A model generated the notes under the pieces. That model ran no database searches. It was not told where the DNA came from and saw only the letters and a list, made by a program, of their open reading frames with translations. 64,000 nt of DNA. Source: Puteibacter caeruleilacunae. GTDB lineage: Bacteria; Bacteroidota; Bacteroidia; Bacteroidales; Prolixibacteraceae. Both the position numbers and the translations under genes were made by a program. Location: NCBI GenBank assembly GCA_005217565.1, contig SJCO01000014.1, positions 1 through 64,000 of the forward strand. Reading direction: 5' to 3'. Shown piece after piece: positions 7,889 to 16,525 of the stretch (its first letter is position 1; each line of letters starts with the position of its first letter).

Positions 7889-8896
7889 ATGGACACGAAT
7901 AAAAAGAACGAATTGGGAGAAGAAGAAAAAGTGATGAAAAAGAATTTGCCGATGATTTATGAGGCAACAAAAATGCCAGCGTTTAAAATTATAGTCGACG
8001 AGGAGGCTTATTGCGTGTTGACATTAAATGGCAAAAAGGCATATCCTAATTTTATCAATGAGCTGCAGGAGGAGATGAAAATGTTTATCGTGGAGGCAAC
8101 TCCGTTCAAACAAAAACGAATTAATGACTCAGAGCTGGAGCATATGATCAATTACCTGAAGAACTATAGGAGGAGAAATAAAGATAGGAAAGCGCATGTT
8201 CCTATGCATTATAGTCTGGTTAACACAAAAGGTAAGGGTGTTAATCTAAAAAATCAGTCGGAGCATGTTGTGGAAGAGGTTGAAAGCTTCTTTAACTACT
8301 TTTTTAGCTTCATAGTGTTACTTAAGAAAGAGCTTAAGTTCAATCTTAAGTGCCGCCAAGAACTAGCCGTAAAAGAGCCGAAATTTAAGCTGGGCGACTG
8401 TTATCGTGATGCTACTGCATATATGGGGGGCATGTATTACTCCAACTCCATAAAGTTGGTTGAAGAAAGTAGATGTAACCGAACCAACGCTACAACATTT
8501 GTCAATGAAATGATTAAGGAATTGCGACTTGATGATATCCCTAATGTTTCGAAAATATTTAGTCAGATTACTCAACGGTCTATTGATGATTGGGCACTTT
8601 GGTATGGCGAATTTACTCTGCTGTTTCATGATTTATTCCCTCGTGGAAAGGATTTCGAGACAAAAGAAAAACGAAATGAAGCTTTATTATTGAAGCAGGA
8701 ATTGAAACCTGTTGTTTGGACGGTTTATGATGTGATCACTAATTTTGTGAGAATCGTACGAAGTCACTCTGCTGTTTATCCTTCAACAATATTTCCATGG
8801 TTGGAGGATAAAATAGAATTTGATCGTTTTTTAAAGCGAAGAAGAGCATACTCTATTATCTATAGTATGATGGTGATAAATGGGCTGAAAATATAG
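7889..8896 (+). CDS. Hypothetical protein
   Basis: I place the start at ATG 7889 (MDTNKKNELGEEE); the frame continues upstream only with TTG starts. The 335-residue product is charged and soluble, with no signal peptide. Segments that might help a search are CYRDATAYMGGMYYSN and the basic C-terminus FLKRRRAYSIIYSMM. I do not recognise the family. It opens the plus-strand run that continues with the HTH protein, the amidase and a DUF6266 gene, and lies after iteron-like repeats, so a role in replication or control of the element is conceivable but unsupported. Confidence 0.55.
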   Translation: MDTNKKNELGEEEKVMKKNLPMIYEATKMPAFKIIVDEEAYCVLTLNGKKAYPNFINELQEEMKMFIVEATPFKQKRINDSELEHMINYLKNYRRRNKDRKAHVPMHYSLVNTKGKGVNLKNQSEHVVEEVESFFNYFFSFIVLLKKELKFNLKCRQELAVKEPKFKLGDCYRDATAYMGGMYYSNSIKLVEESRCNRTNATTFVNEMIKELRLDDIPNVSKIFSQITQRSIDDWALWYGEFTLLFHDLFPRGKDFETKEKRNEALLLKQELKPVVWTVYDVITNFVRIVRSHSAVYPSTIFPWLEDKIEFDRFLKRRRAYSIIYSMMVINGLKI

Positions 8897-9266
8897 CCAA
8901 AAACCGTCAAAAAAAAGTTGGAGTTCAAAATCTTCAAAAAATCCTGATTATCAATGTATAGACATATTTATGCCTAACGTAGAAAAATCTTCTGTAGGTA
9001 TTGAATTTACTGGCATTACAGAGTTGAAATCAGAACTTACAGCTTTGCCTAAATCGCTGATTATGGGTATCTTTGTTGAAAGACAAATGAGATGATGAAT
9101 CTTGATTTGCAAGGTACGATTTAATGAAAAAGGAAGATGGCTATTTCCCTCTTATTTTTATCGTAACCCAATAAGAAAGAGCCTAAACCGGTACACTGGA
9201 AATGAGTAAAATCATTGATTCAGCGCACTGTTGTTTGACTAAATAATAATAATTAAACCTGTTAGT
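8897..9266. other. Intergenic stretch, at most a 41-codon frame
   Basis: A frame at 8970-9095 (MPNVEKSSVGIEF...) is too short and has no recognisable family; it may be debris or a small protein. Nothing else is visible. Confidence 0.3.
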
Positions 9267-9605
9267 ATGAAGTTAAATACAGACAAAATGAAGACGGTCG
9301 AAGAGATGATCGCTGAGTTACTTGAGAAGGAATCAGAGCTTGCTAGAAATCAACTTGTGATTATAACAACTCAAAAGGAGCTTGAAAGAAGGTTCAATCA
9401 ATTTGAGAAACAAGTGAATAATCTCGAAAAAGAACAATTTACCGACTATATAACGTCAGATTATATTGCTGCAAACTGGGATATGACACCAAAGGCTGTT
9501 GAGCGGAAATGTGAAGAATATGGTATCCCGGGAATTAAGTTTTCCAAGAAGATGATCTATTTGGTGTCTGTCTTTTTGAAAAAATTGAATGAGCATCGAA
9601 AATAA
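9267..9605 (+). CDS. Small coiled-coil plus helix-turn-helix protein
   Basis: A 112-residue protein. Residues about 9-55 form a long amphipathic helix with heptad pattern (KTVEEMIAELLEKESEL and KELERRFNQFEKQ), suggesting a coiled coil for dimerisation. Residues about 60-108 (ITSDYIAANWDMTPKAVERK, then IPGIKFSKKMIYL) look like the excisionase/MerR-like HTH unit often found in mobile-element regulators of Bacteroidota. It probably binds DNA as a dimer. It lies about 310 bp upstream of the amidase in the same orientation. Assignment is by layout, not by a recognised family. Confidence 0.6.
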   Translation: MKLNTDKMKTVEEMIAELLEKESELARNQLVIITTQKELERRFNQFEKQVNNLEKEQFTDYITSDYIAANWDMTPKAVERKCEEYGIPGIKFSKKMIYLVSVFLKKLNEHRK

Positions 9606-9649
9606 GCTTTGTAGGATATAAATGGATAAAAAGTAGATTGTGTAGAAGC

Positions 9650-9790
9650 AAAAAGGGCCGGGGAGTCACAACTATCTTCAAATATAGATACCACTTCAGA
9701 CTTCCCGCCCTTTAAAAGGTAGAAAGGTTAAAAGGTTGAACGGTAAAACGGTTTACCCTTCAACCGTCCAACCTTTAACCTTTCAACCAT
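9650..9790. terminator. Two successive large hairpins
   Basis: The first pairs AAAGGGC at 9650 with GCCCTTT at about 9709, with a 40-nt loop region. The second is a long stem built from simple repeats: GGTTAAAAGGTTGAA and GGTAAA on the 5' side, an ACGG loop, then TTTACC, TTCAACC and CAACCTTTAACC on the 3' side (9724-9777). It separates the HTH gene from the amidase and may act as terminator or RNA-stability element. Confidence 0.5.
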
Positions 9791-9915
9791 TGATTAATGG
9801 TTTGCGACAATCGAAGAACAACTCAAAACTAATGAGGAGAAGAAAACATGAAAACGACAATATACATTGACAGCAATTTCCAGGCACGAATTACGAACAT
9901 TTTAAAAATTGCAAG

Positions 9916-10509
9916 ATGTTTATTAAGAATCATCGCCTGCAAGGCGAAGAAGTTACGCAGTACAAGTGCTCAAAGAACAAGACTAAGCTTCGTAACCACA
10001 TTGCACTGGTATTGCACTACACTGCCAACAACGATGTACATGCAGCAGCACGTTACTTAACCATGCCTGGTGTGTTTGCATCTGCTCATGTGCTTATTGG
10101 AAGGGATGGAGAGGTGATCCAAATGGTGCCTATGGATACAGAAGCCTGGCATGCAGGGAAGAGTACACTCGACCAATTAGATGGTTTAAATCACTTTTCC
10201 ATTGGGGTAGAATTTGTGAATCATGGCAAATTATTGCTGATGAATCATCGGTTCTATTCATGGAATAATAAGGTAGTAGATCCGAGCGAGGTGTACATTT
10301 TAGAAGACCCTCACACAGGGCACCGAAGCTATTGGCACCGTTACACACAAGCTCAGTTGCAAATAGGAAAACAGGTTGTCCGCCAAATTGTTAGGCACTA
10401 TAAGATACGAAAGATAGTACAACATAGCGATGTGAGTCCAGGTCGAAAAATTGATCCGGGAGAGGCATTCCCATTTTCGGAATTCAAAGCTCTGGAATAC
10501 AGGAAGTAA
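9916..10509 (+). CDS. N-acetylmuramoyl-L-alanine amidase (Amidase_2)
   Basis: A 197-residue peptidoglycan hydrolase of the T7-lysozyme/Amidase_2 type, which cuts the bond between muramic acid and L-alanine. Likely zinc ligands are H34 in LVLHYTAN, H170 in VQHSDVSPG and D180 in RKIDPG; the central strand motif GVEFVNHG and the segment VPMDTEAWHAGKS also fit. No signal peptide is seen, so it would need a holin, lysis or another export route. In many Bacteroidota such amidases sit in small conserved cassettes without a full prophage. Here it lies between an HTH gene and a DUF6266 gene. Confidence 0.9.
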   Translation: MFIKNHRLQGEEVTQYKCSKNKTKLRNHIALVLHYTANNDVHAAARYLTMPGVFASAHVLIGRDGEVIQMVPMDTEAWHAGKSTLDQLDGLNHFSIGVEFVNHGKLLLMNHRFYSWNNKVVDPSEVYILEDPHTGHRSYWHRYTQAQLQIGKQVVRQIVRHYKIRKIVQHSDVSPGRKIDPGEAFPFSEFKALEYRK

Positions 10510-10788
10510 TGAAATTAAAAAAATCATTTGTCAGTAACCAAAGAAGAGGACCCGCCTCATGAAAAGAGCGTAAAGAAAATTGAGAAGAGCGCCGTAAAGA
10601 AGTTTTGGCTGTTAGAGGAACGTTAGACCTGAAGAATGAAGGGCTAAAAGGACGAGTTCCAAAACTTTAGGTAAACGCCTCAATTTTTAGCTCCTTTCAT
10701 GCAGCGGAGATTTTTTTGGTACTTTTTTCATCATGGAAAAAAGTATAAGTAAGTTATCGTGGAAAAAAGGACATTAAAACAAATCATT
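10510..10788. other. Leader region before DUF6266 gene
   Basis: No gene is seen. A perfect inverted repeat with arms TACTTTTTTC and GAAAAAAGTA lies at about 10720-10745, 45 bp before the start of the DUF6266 gene. Confidence 0.4.
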
Positions 10789-11439
10789 ATGGCAAAACTA
10801 TTAGGATTAGGTCCCAATAATAACCTTGAATTTTCAGGAAAGTTAGGCGATGTGGTTGGAGTAAAAATGAAAAACGGAACCTTCTATGTACGTCGCAATA
10901 CAAAGAAATATCACGACGCCAATACGCCAAAGCAGCAGCAACAGCGAGGGCGTATTAGAGCCATGAGTAAATTGATTTCGCGACTCAATGAAAGCATCAT
11001 CCGCCCAATCTGGCATACCTACTCAAATAAGCATGCCGGAACAACACTGTTTTCAAAAGCAAACTATGCCCTCATAGGTAGCGACGGAAAGATTAGCGAC
11101 TATTCAAAGCTACAGATAAGCATTGGACGAATGCCACTTCCATTTAACATGAGGGCAAGTGTTGATGAAGACATAGAAGGATTGATCAATGTGGAATGGA
11201 ATGGGATGCCACCTCGTTATCCGCGTTACAACCGTCAGCTCAATGCCTTTGCGATATGTGGTGATGACATGGTATTGGTTGACAATATCGAAGTGGATGA
11301 GAAAAATCACCGAGCCGAATTTCAGCTCCCATTACCAAAAGGTTCCTCCATTCACTTATACCTCTTCTTCTCCGCAGAAGTAGGGTGGCAAAAGAATGAA
11401 TATAGCCAAAGCAAGTATCAATATATCGAGTCGTTATAG
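10789..11439 (+). CDS. DUF6266 family protein, full length
   Basis: The start is set at ATG 10789 (MAKLLGLGPNNNLEFSGKLG); an upstream GTG would add ten residues outside the family pattern. The 216-residue product has the family layout: FSGKLGDVVGVKMKNGTFYV, a Q-rich turn, LNESIIRPIWHTYSN, ISDYSKLQISIGRMPLPFN, and the closing IHLYLFFSAEVGW. It is the only plus-strand copy and follows the amidase. Its last about 36 codons are present a second time at 12774-12880 as part of a 242-bp direct repeat, so the locus has undergone duplication. Confidence 0.85.
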   Translation: MAKLLGLGPNNNLEFSGKLGDVVGVKMKNGTFYVRRNTKKYHDANTPKQQQQRGRIRAMSKLISRLNESIIRPIWHTYSNKHAGTTLFSKANYALIGSDGKISDYSKLQISIGRMPLPFNMRASVDEDIEGLINVEWNGMPPRYPRYNRQLNAFAICGDDMVLVDNIEVDEKNHRAEFQLPLPKGSSIHLYLFFSAEVGWQKNEYSQSKYQYIESL

Positions 11440-11572
11440 AATAAAACCTTGTTTGTATATACCCATACACCCGATTAATACGCCGATAATTTAGCTTGAC
11501 GTCAATTAACTTAAAATTTACAGCACATCTGGCAAGCTAAAGTAAGGGGTGTTTCTCGGGTGTTTTTGCTTC
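11331..11572. repeat. 242-bp direct repeat, left copy
   Basis: This segment covers the last 36 codons of the DUF6266 gene and about 130 bp after it, and is nearly identical to 12774-13014 (about eight differences over 242 bp). It contains TTAGCTTG at 11491 and CAAGCTAA at 11533, an 8-bp inverted repeat. Confidence 0.95.
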
Positions 11573-11791
11573 ATAGCATCACTATCTTCAAACGCTATTC
11601 GATATGCTTAAGGAATCTTCTACGATGTTTATTCCCGATGATATCTACTTCCCTAAAATAGAACTACTCAAAGGTTTTCCTTATATTTAAGCGTAAATAG
11701 TGTGCCTGATTGAGTGCATTCAAATGTAAGTGTTTGATATTGAGCAAGGCAAGTTGAAATTGATTATGACTTGCTTTTTAAACAAGAAATC

Positions 11792-12610
11792 ATGAAAGTT
11801 AATTTCCCTAATTTTTGGCAAGCATTAGTTATGACCTTATTGCTTGTTGCTTTTTATGGTGCTTTTTACGCACTCTCATGGGTAATATTGAAGTGGCTAG
11901 GTATTGATGTCACAGCAGTAGGTATTCAAATGATATTCATTGTTTCAGCCTTTATTATTATACCATTTATATATCATACAAAAAATAAAAGTGGAATTAG
12001 CATCAAAAAGGTACTTGCTCTTCCTAAGTCAAACAATTCGATACAGCTACTATTGCTAATTATAGCTTTTATAAGCATTAAAATCGTAAGAATCCCACTA
12101 AATGATTTAACGATCCTAATGAGAAATCTTCAAGCAATTGAATTGTTTACAGTTTCATTCTCTATGCCCTCTGTTGACGCGCCGTTTCTTATCAGTAATA
12201 TACATGGTGTGATTTTTGCCCCAATACTTGAGGAACTTCTTTTTAGAGGTCTGTTTCTTAAAAAGTTCTTAGAGCAATATTCAGTAATGAAAGCAATATT
12301 GCTTTCTAGTTTATTATTTGCATTAGCTCACTTTCGACTGAATGATATTATCCCTTTATTCATGGGTGGTATATTTTATGGTATTGTCTTCTATAAGATG
12401 AAATCACTATATTATGCTATTGCATTTCATGCCATATCTAATTTATCAGAATCCTTCATTAACATTTCCACAACAACCTATCCTTCTAATTATTGGACCA
12501 TTTATATTTTGGCGTTATTATCCCTTGTAGGAGTAGCCTTTTTCCTCATGAGGGTGAAGAGACAAGGTCCAGAACCAAATTTAACGAGTAATGATTCACC
12601 ACCTCAATAA
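11792..12610 (+). CDS. CPBP family intramembrane metalloprotease
   Basis: A 272-residue polytopic membrane protein with the CPBP (Rce1-like, formerly abi/CAAX) motifs in order: EELLFRG (EExxxR), FALAHF (FxxxH) and HAISN (HxxxN), in membrane helices of the C-terminal half. Such proteins cut or bind substrates in the membrane; some protect producers against their own bacteriocins. The start is ATG 11792; an upstream TTG is possible. The gene is the only one between the two 242-bp direct repeats and is AT-rich relative to the DUF6266 gene, so it may be cargo brought in by duplication or recombination. Confidence 0.88.
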   Translation: MKVNFPNFWQALVMTLLLVAFYGAFYALSWVILKWLGIDVTAVGIQMIFIVSAFIIIPFIYHTKNKSGISIKKVLALPKSNNSIQLLLLIIAFISIKIVRIPLNDLTILMRNLQAIELFTVSFSMPSVDAPFLISNIHGVIFAPILEELLFRGLFLKKFLEQYSVMKAILLSSLLFALAHFRLNDIIPLFMGGIFYGIVFYKMKSLYYAIAFHAISNLSESFINISTTTYPSNYWTIYILALLSLVGVAFFLMRVKRQGPEPNLTSNDSPPQ

Positions 12611-12773
12611 GCAATTGTTTTTTGATATCACTGTAGCTTATTGAATATCCAAGAGTTCAATGGAGTATCGAAATGGAGCAATCTCTATTGGAATATTCGT
12701 GATGACGATGACAAGTAAACTCTAAAATAATAATACATTTCACTGATATGTAAGAAGAGAAACCTTCAGGATA

Positions 12774-12881
12774 ATTACCAAAAGGCTCCTCCATTCACTT
12801 ATACCTCTTCTTCTCCGCAGAAGTAGGGTGGCAAAAGAATGAATATAGCCAAAGCAAGTATCAATATATCGAGTCGTTATA
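12774..12881 (+). pseudogene. DUF6266 C-terminal remnant
   Basis: Codes LPKGSSIHLYLFF-type sequence ending in YIESL, identical or nearly so to the end of the intact gene at 10789-11439, but there is no N-terminal part upstream. It arose with the direct repeat. Confidence 0.85.
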
Positions 12882-13014
12882 GAATAAAACCTTGTTTGTA
12901 TATACCCATACACCCGATTAATGCACCGATAATTTAGCTTGACGTCAATTAACTTAAAATTTACAGCACATCTGGCAAGCTATAGTAAGGGGTACTTTTC
13001 GGGTGTTTTTGCTT
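12774..13014. repeat. 242-bp direct repeat, right copy
   Basis: Nearly identical to 11331-11572, shifted by 1442-1443 bp. It includes the C-terminal coding part of a DUF6266 gene without start, a gene remnant ending at about 12881. The right copy has CAAGCTAT where the left has CAAGCTAA, so the inverted repeat is imperfect. Confidence 0.95.
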
Positions 13015-13353
13015 AAGTGGATTTTAGGAAAATGTCTCAGTTGTCATTATCTGGTAGGGAGTGAGCGTGTAGTTTATTGATGCAGCTTACATAACCATCG
13101 CTACTTTGTTGAACTATAGAATGGATAATACTACATATCATTTTCCCCTTCTTAACTGAGAGCAATATCCTTTTGTCCCAGATTACTTGCTATATTTAGC
13201 CTAGAATTAAAATGTGATGTTATATTTTTGTGCGATATTTTATTGAGAATGAATTTGGTAAAGAGAATGTTTATAACTTTTTGTTATAAATATATCTTAA
13301 ATTTTGAGATATGTTCAGTAAATTTTTATTTTCGAGAAAATAATTTCTGAGTA

Positions 13354-13560
13354 ATGAATAGAATAAAGGAAGTTTTAGAAGAGAAAGGCATAAAACAGAC
13401 TTGGTTGGCTGATAAACTAGGAAAAAGTTACAATATGGTTAATGCATATGTGCAGAATCGTCACCAACCACGCTTAGAAATTTTGTTTGAAATTGCGAAA
13501 ACATTAGATGTTAATCCGAAAGATTTATTAAAAGAAACAAATGTTGAAGACAATAAATAA
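13354..13560 (+). CDS. XRE-family regulator of the restriction island
   Basis: A 68-residue Cro/CI-type helix-turn-helix protein: MNRIKEVLEEKGIKQTWLAD, then SYNMVNAYVQNRHQPRLEIL as recognition helix region, then IAKTLDVNPKDLL. It is typical of the controller (C) protein of restriction-modification loci, which delays nuclease expression until the methyltransferase is made. It precedes the methyltransferase with 7 bp between its stop and ATG 13568, or a 20-bp overlap if the earlier ATG 13541 is used. The upstream 300 bp are very AT-rich and gene-free. Confidence 0.85.
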   Translation: MNRIKEVLEEKGIKQTWLADKLGKSYNMVNAYVQNRHQPRLEILFEIAKTLDVNPKDLLKETNVEDNK

Positions 13561-13567
13561 TCTTGAA

Positions 13568-14740
13568 ATGAGAGATACAATTCAATACATAAAATACATG
13601 GGATCTAAGACTAAGATTCTTCCATTTGTATTGGATGGTATTGATGAGGTATATAGAGGGGGAGTAATTTGTGACTTATTTTCAGGTTCATGTTCTTTAG
13701 CTGGTGCAATTGGCACTCAGGCTCCAATTATTTCCAATGATATTCAATCATATTCAGCTGTAATTGGTAAAGCATATTTAACAGACTGGTATGATAGTAG
13801 TTTTAATGCCAAAACAATAATTGAAATAGCAACAAATTATCACAATAAGAACTTTAAGCAAATAGTAAAAGGATTAGCACATCAGGAGGCTAATGATCTA
13901 TTATCTTTTAATAAGATAGAGAGTCTCAACAAAGAATTAATTTCTAAAGAATTTAATAATAAGTGGCATCTATTTACAAAATATTATTCTGGTACTTGGT
14001 GGAGTGCAGAACAGTGCTCATGGATTGATTCTTTAAGAAAAGCGATTGAAGATTTTAACGATAATCCTGCATATAATACGATGTTGGCATCTTTGATGTA
14101 TGCAATGGCTTACAACAGCCAAGGTACCGGTCATTATGCACAGTATCGAGATGCGAAGACTGATTCATCAATGAAAGATATTTTGATCTATCGAAGAAAA
14201 AGCATTCTTGAATATTTTGAGAGAAAGTTAGAGTCGGCTTTGCTACAGATGAGAAAAAAACCAAGTGAATATGTTCATAAGGTCTATACGCTTGATTATA
14301 TGGATTGTCTGGAGAAAGTAAAGAATGCAACAATATATGCTGACCCTCCTTATTGTTTTGTCCATTACAGTCGATTTTATCACGCTATAGAGACTCTTGT
14401 GTTGTATGATTATCCTAGGATTCAGCATAAGAATAATGAAATGGTCAAAGGTCGCTATAGAGAAGATCGACACCAATCGCCTTTTAGTATAAGGTCCAAA
14501 GTAAAAGGTGCTTTTGCGGACATGTTCAGTGCAATATCAGATAGTAATTCTTCGTTGGTGTTAAGTTATAGCAACACAGGAATGATAGATATTGAAGAAT
14601 TATTACAGCTCTCTAATGAGATATTTACACACCATACTGTTAAGATCAAATCTTTAAAACATTTGCACATGACAATGGGCCGAAAAGATGATAGAAATAG
14701 AACTGTTAAAGAAAAATTGATTATAGTAAAACCTCTCTAA
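13568..14740 (+). CDS. D12-class DNA adenine methyltransferase
   Basis: The product methylates the N6 position of adenine in DNA using S-adenosylmethionine. Visible motifs are KYMGSKTKIL (motif X), VICDLFSGSCSLAGAI (motif I, SAM binding), catalytic DPPY at residue 259 (ATIYADPPYC) and LVLSYSNTGM. At about 390 residues it is somewhat longer than Dam (about 280). I use ATG 13568; ATG 13541 would overlap the regulator. It is followed after one base by the McrB-like gene, so the cognate methylation is probably protection from, or the trigger for, that nuclease. Confidence 0.9.
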   Translation: MRDTIQYIKYMGSKTKILPFVLDGIDEVYRGGVICDLFSGSCSLAGAIGTQAPIISNDIQSYSAVIGKAYLTDWYDSSFNAKTIIEIATNYHNKNFKQIVKGLAHQEANDLLSFNKIESLNKELISKEFNNKWHLFTKYYSGTWWSAEQCSWIDSLRKAIEDFNDNPAYNTMLASLMYAMAYNSQGTGHYAQYRDAKTDSSMKDILIYRRKSILEYFERKLESALLQMRKKPSEYVHKVYTLDYMDCLEKVKNATIYADPPYCFVHYSRFYHAIETLVLYDYPRIQHKNNEMVKGRYREDRHQSPFSIRSKVKGAFADMFSAISDSNSSLVLSYSNTGMIDIEELLQLSNEIFTHHTVKIKSLKHLHMTMGRKDDRNRTVKEKLIIVKPL

Positions 14741-14741
14741 T

Positions 14742-16523
14742 ATGGCAAAAGGACTAGACGGACATACAGTATCACTAACAAAAAATGGTTATTTTAAATT
14801 AGCTAAGCTTATAAGAAGGTATAAAAGAACTGAAATACTAGATAATCTAGCGGAGATAAATTTGAATTTTACCCAAGCTAGAAAAATGTTAGCTGGACGC
14901 AAAGATAATCATAATCTACCAGAAGCATGGGATACAATTAAAGATTACAATGAACCAGCTCTTTATTCTCTGCTTCTTTTTTCTATTATATTTAGTCATA
15001 AGAATTTTATTACTCTTTTTAAAAATGCTACGAATGCAGAAATGAAAGGGGCTATTAAGAGAGATCCTGACGATGTTAAAACATATACTAATCTAGCTTA
15101 TGCCCTCAATGAAGGTGGTTTGGCTACAGATTTTTCAAATGGAGCTAATATTACAACCTACGATTTGTCACCAATATTTATAAAGAACGAAATTGGACCT
15201 CTTGCTAAAGAAGTATTGACTGGTCATTTGAAAAATATGGGATGGAATGAACCAAATAAAGATGAACCATTTAATCGTACTTTTTATGAAGTCTTAAAGG
15301 GCTATGAATTTAACAGAGTATTAGGAGTTAGCTTCGAACAATTCAAGGATTGGTTGGAAGGAAAGAATGTAATTCGAAATGAAAGGTCAATTGAAAAAGC
15401 AGATGTTAATTCTTTTATTGACGGATTTATAGAAAATGTCAAGCAAACTGGATTATCGTTTTCTGATAAATTGATAACTCGTTTTATATCATCTTTAGCA
15501 ACAAAACCATTTGTAATACTTACAGGATTATCTGGTTCAGGAAAAACTAAATTAGCCCAGGCATTTACAGAGTGGATATGTTCAAGCGAAGATCAATATT
15601 GTATTGTTCCTGTAGGTGCAGACTGGACTAATAGAGAACCATTGTTAGGTTATCCTAATGCATTAAAATCAAATGAATACAAAAAGCCTGATTGTGGTGC
15701 ATTAGATCTTATAATAAGGGCAGATAAGAATCGAGAATCTCCTTATTTTTTGATTCTTGATGAGATGAATTTAAGTCATGTGGAAAGGTATTTTGCAGAT
15801 TTTCTGAGTGTTATGGAGTCAAAAGAGAGTATTCCATTATTCGCTGAAGGTGTAGTGGAAAACGGAGTTCCTTCTAATCTGAGGTTACCTGAAAATCTAT
15901 TTATTATAGGAACTGTGAATATCGATGAAACTACATATATGTTTAGTCCTAAAGTGCTGGATCGAGCTAATGTTATAGAGTTTAGAGTGACTAAGGAGGA
16001 AATTGAAGATTTCTTTACTGATCACAAAACAATCCAAATGGATTTGCTTAGTGGTGAGGGGAAATCATTCGAAAACGTTTTTTTAGAACTTGCAAGAAAT
16101 AGTGAATTTAAAGGGCAGGATCTCTCTGAAACGAACAGGATTCTTGTAAAATTCTTCGAGCAATTAAAGAAAACAGGAGCCGAATTTGGGTATAGAACCG
16201 CTTCTGAAATTTTCCGGTTGATTAATCAACTGTCAATTATTGATCCGAACCTTTCTGCACAAGAAAAAGTTGATATTGCGATTATGCAAAAACTTCTACC
16301 AAAGTTACATGGCTCGCGACGCAAACTCTCACCTGTATTGATAAATCTTGGTGATTTCTGTATCGATAAGGAGAAAATTGATAATGTTGAAAAAAGTGTA
16401 TTCACAGTTGACGATTTTGATTATAACTCAGAAGGAGTTGAATATCCTTTATCTTTAGAAAAAATTAGTCGCATGTATAAAGGAGCGATTGATAATGGAT
16501 TTGCAAGTTACGCTGAAGCATAG
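14742..16523 (+). CDS. McrB-like AAA+ GTPase, restriction subunit
   Basis: A 593-residue motor subunit of an McrBC/LlaJI-type restriction enzyme. Walker A is GLSGSGKT at 262-269, Walker B LILDEMNLSHVERYF with D340 and E341, the McrB signature, and the sensor segment is GTVNIDETTY at 390-399, where McrB proteins use NxxD for GTP. The first 230 residues have no similarity that I recognise and would be the DNA-recognition part; they are not an obvious EVE or DUF3578 domain. It starts one base after the methyltransferase and ends 2 bp before the DUF2357 gene. GTP use is inferred from the family. Confidence 0.9.
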   Translation: MAKGLDGHTVSLTKNGYFKLAKLIRRYKRTEILDNLAEINLNFTQARKMLAGRKDNHNLPEAWDTIKDYNEPALYSLLLFSIIFSHKNFITLFKNATNAEMKGAIKRDPDDVKTYTNLAYALNEGGLATDFSNGANITTYDLSPIFIKNEIGPLAKEVLTGHLKNMGWNEPNKDEPFNRTFYEVLKGYEFNRVLGVSFEQFKDWLEGKNVIRNERSIEKADVNSFIDGFIENVKQTGLSFSDKLITRFISSLATKPFVILTGLSGSGKTKLAQAFTEWICSSEDQYCIVPVGADWTNREPLLGYPNALKSNEYKKPDCGALDLIIRADKNRESPYFLILDEMNLSHVERYFADFLSVMESKESIPLFAEGVVENGVPSNLRLPENLFIIGTVNIDETTYMFSPKVLDRANVIEFRVTKEEIEDFFTDHKTIQMDLLSGEGKSFENVFLELARNSEFKGQDLSETNRILVKFFEQLKKTGAEFGYRTASEIFRLINQLSIIDPNLSAQEKVDIAIMQKLLPKLHGSRRKLSPVLINLGDFCIDKEKIDNVEKSVFTVDDFDYNSEGVEYPLSLEKISRMYKGAIDNGFASYAEA

Positions 16524-16525
16524 AA

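Noticed and set aside
1-13014. Complete prophage
   Set aside because: An amidase and a holin-like peptide are present, but no capsid, portal, tail, terminase or integrase gene was found.
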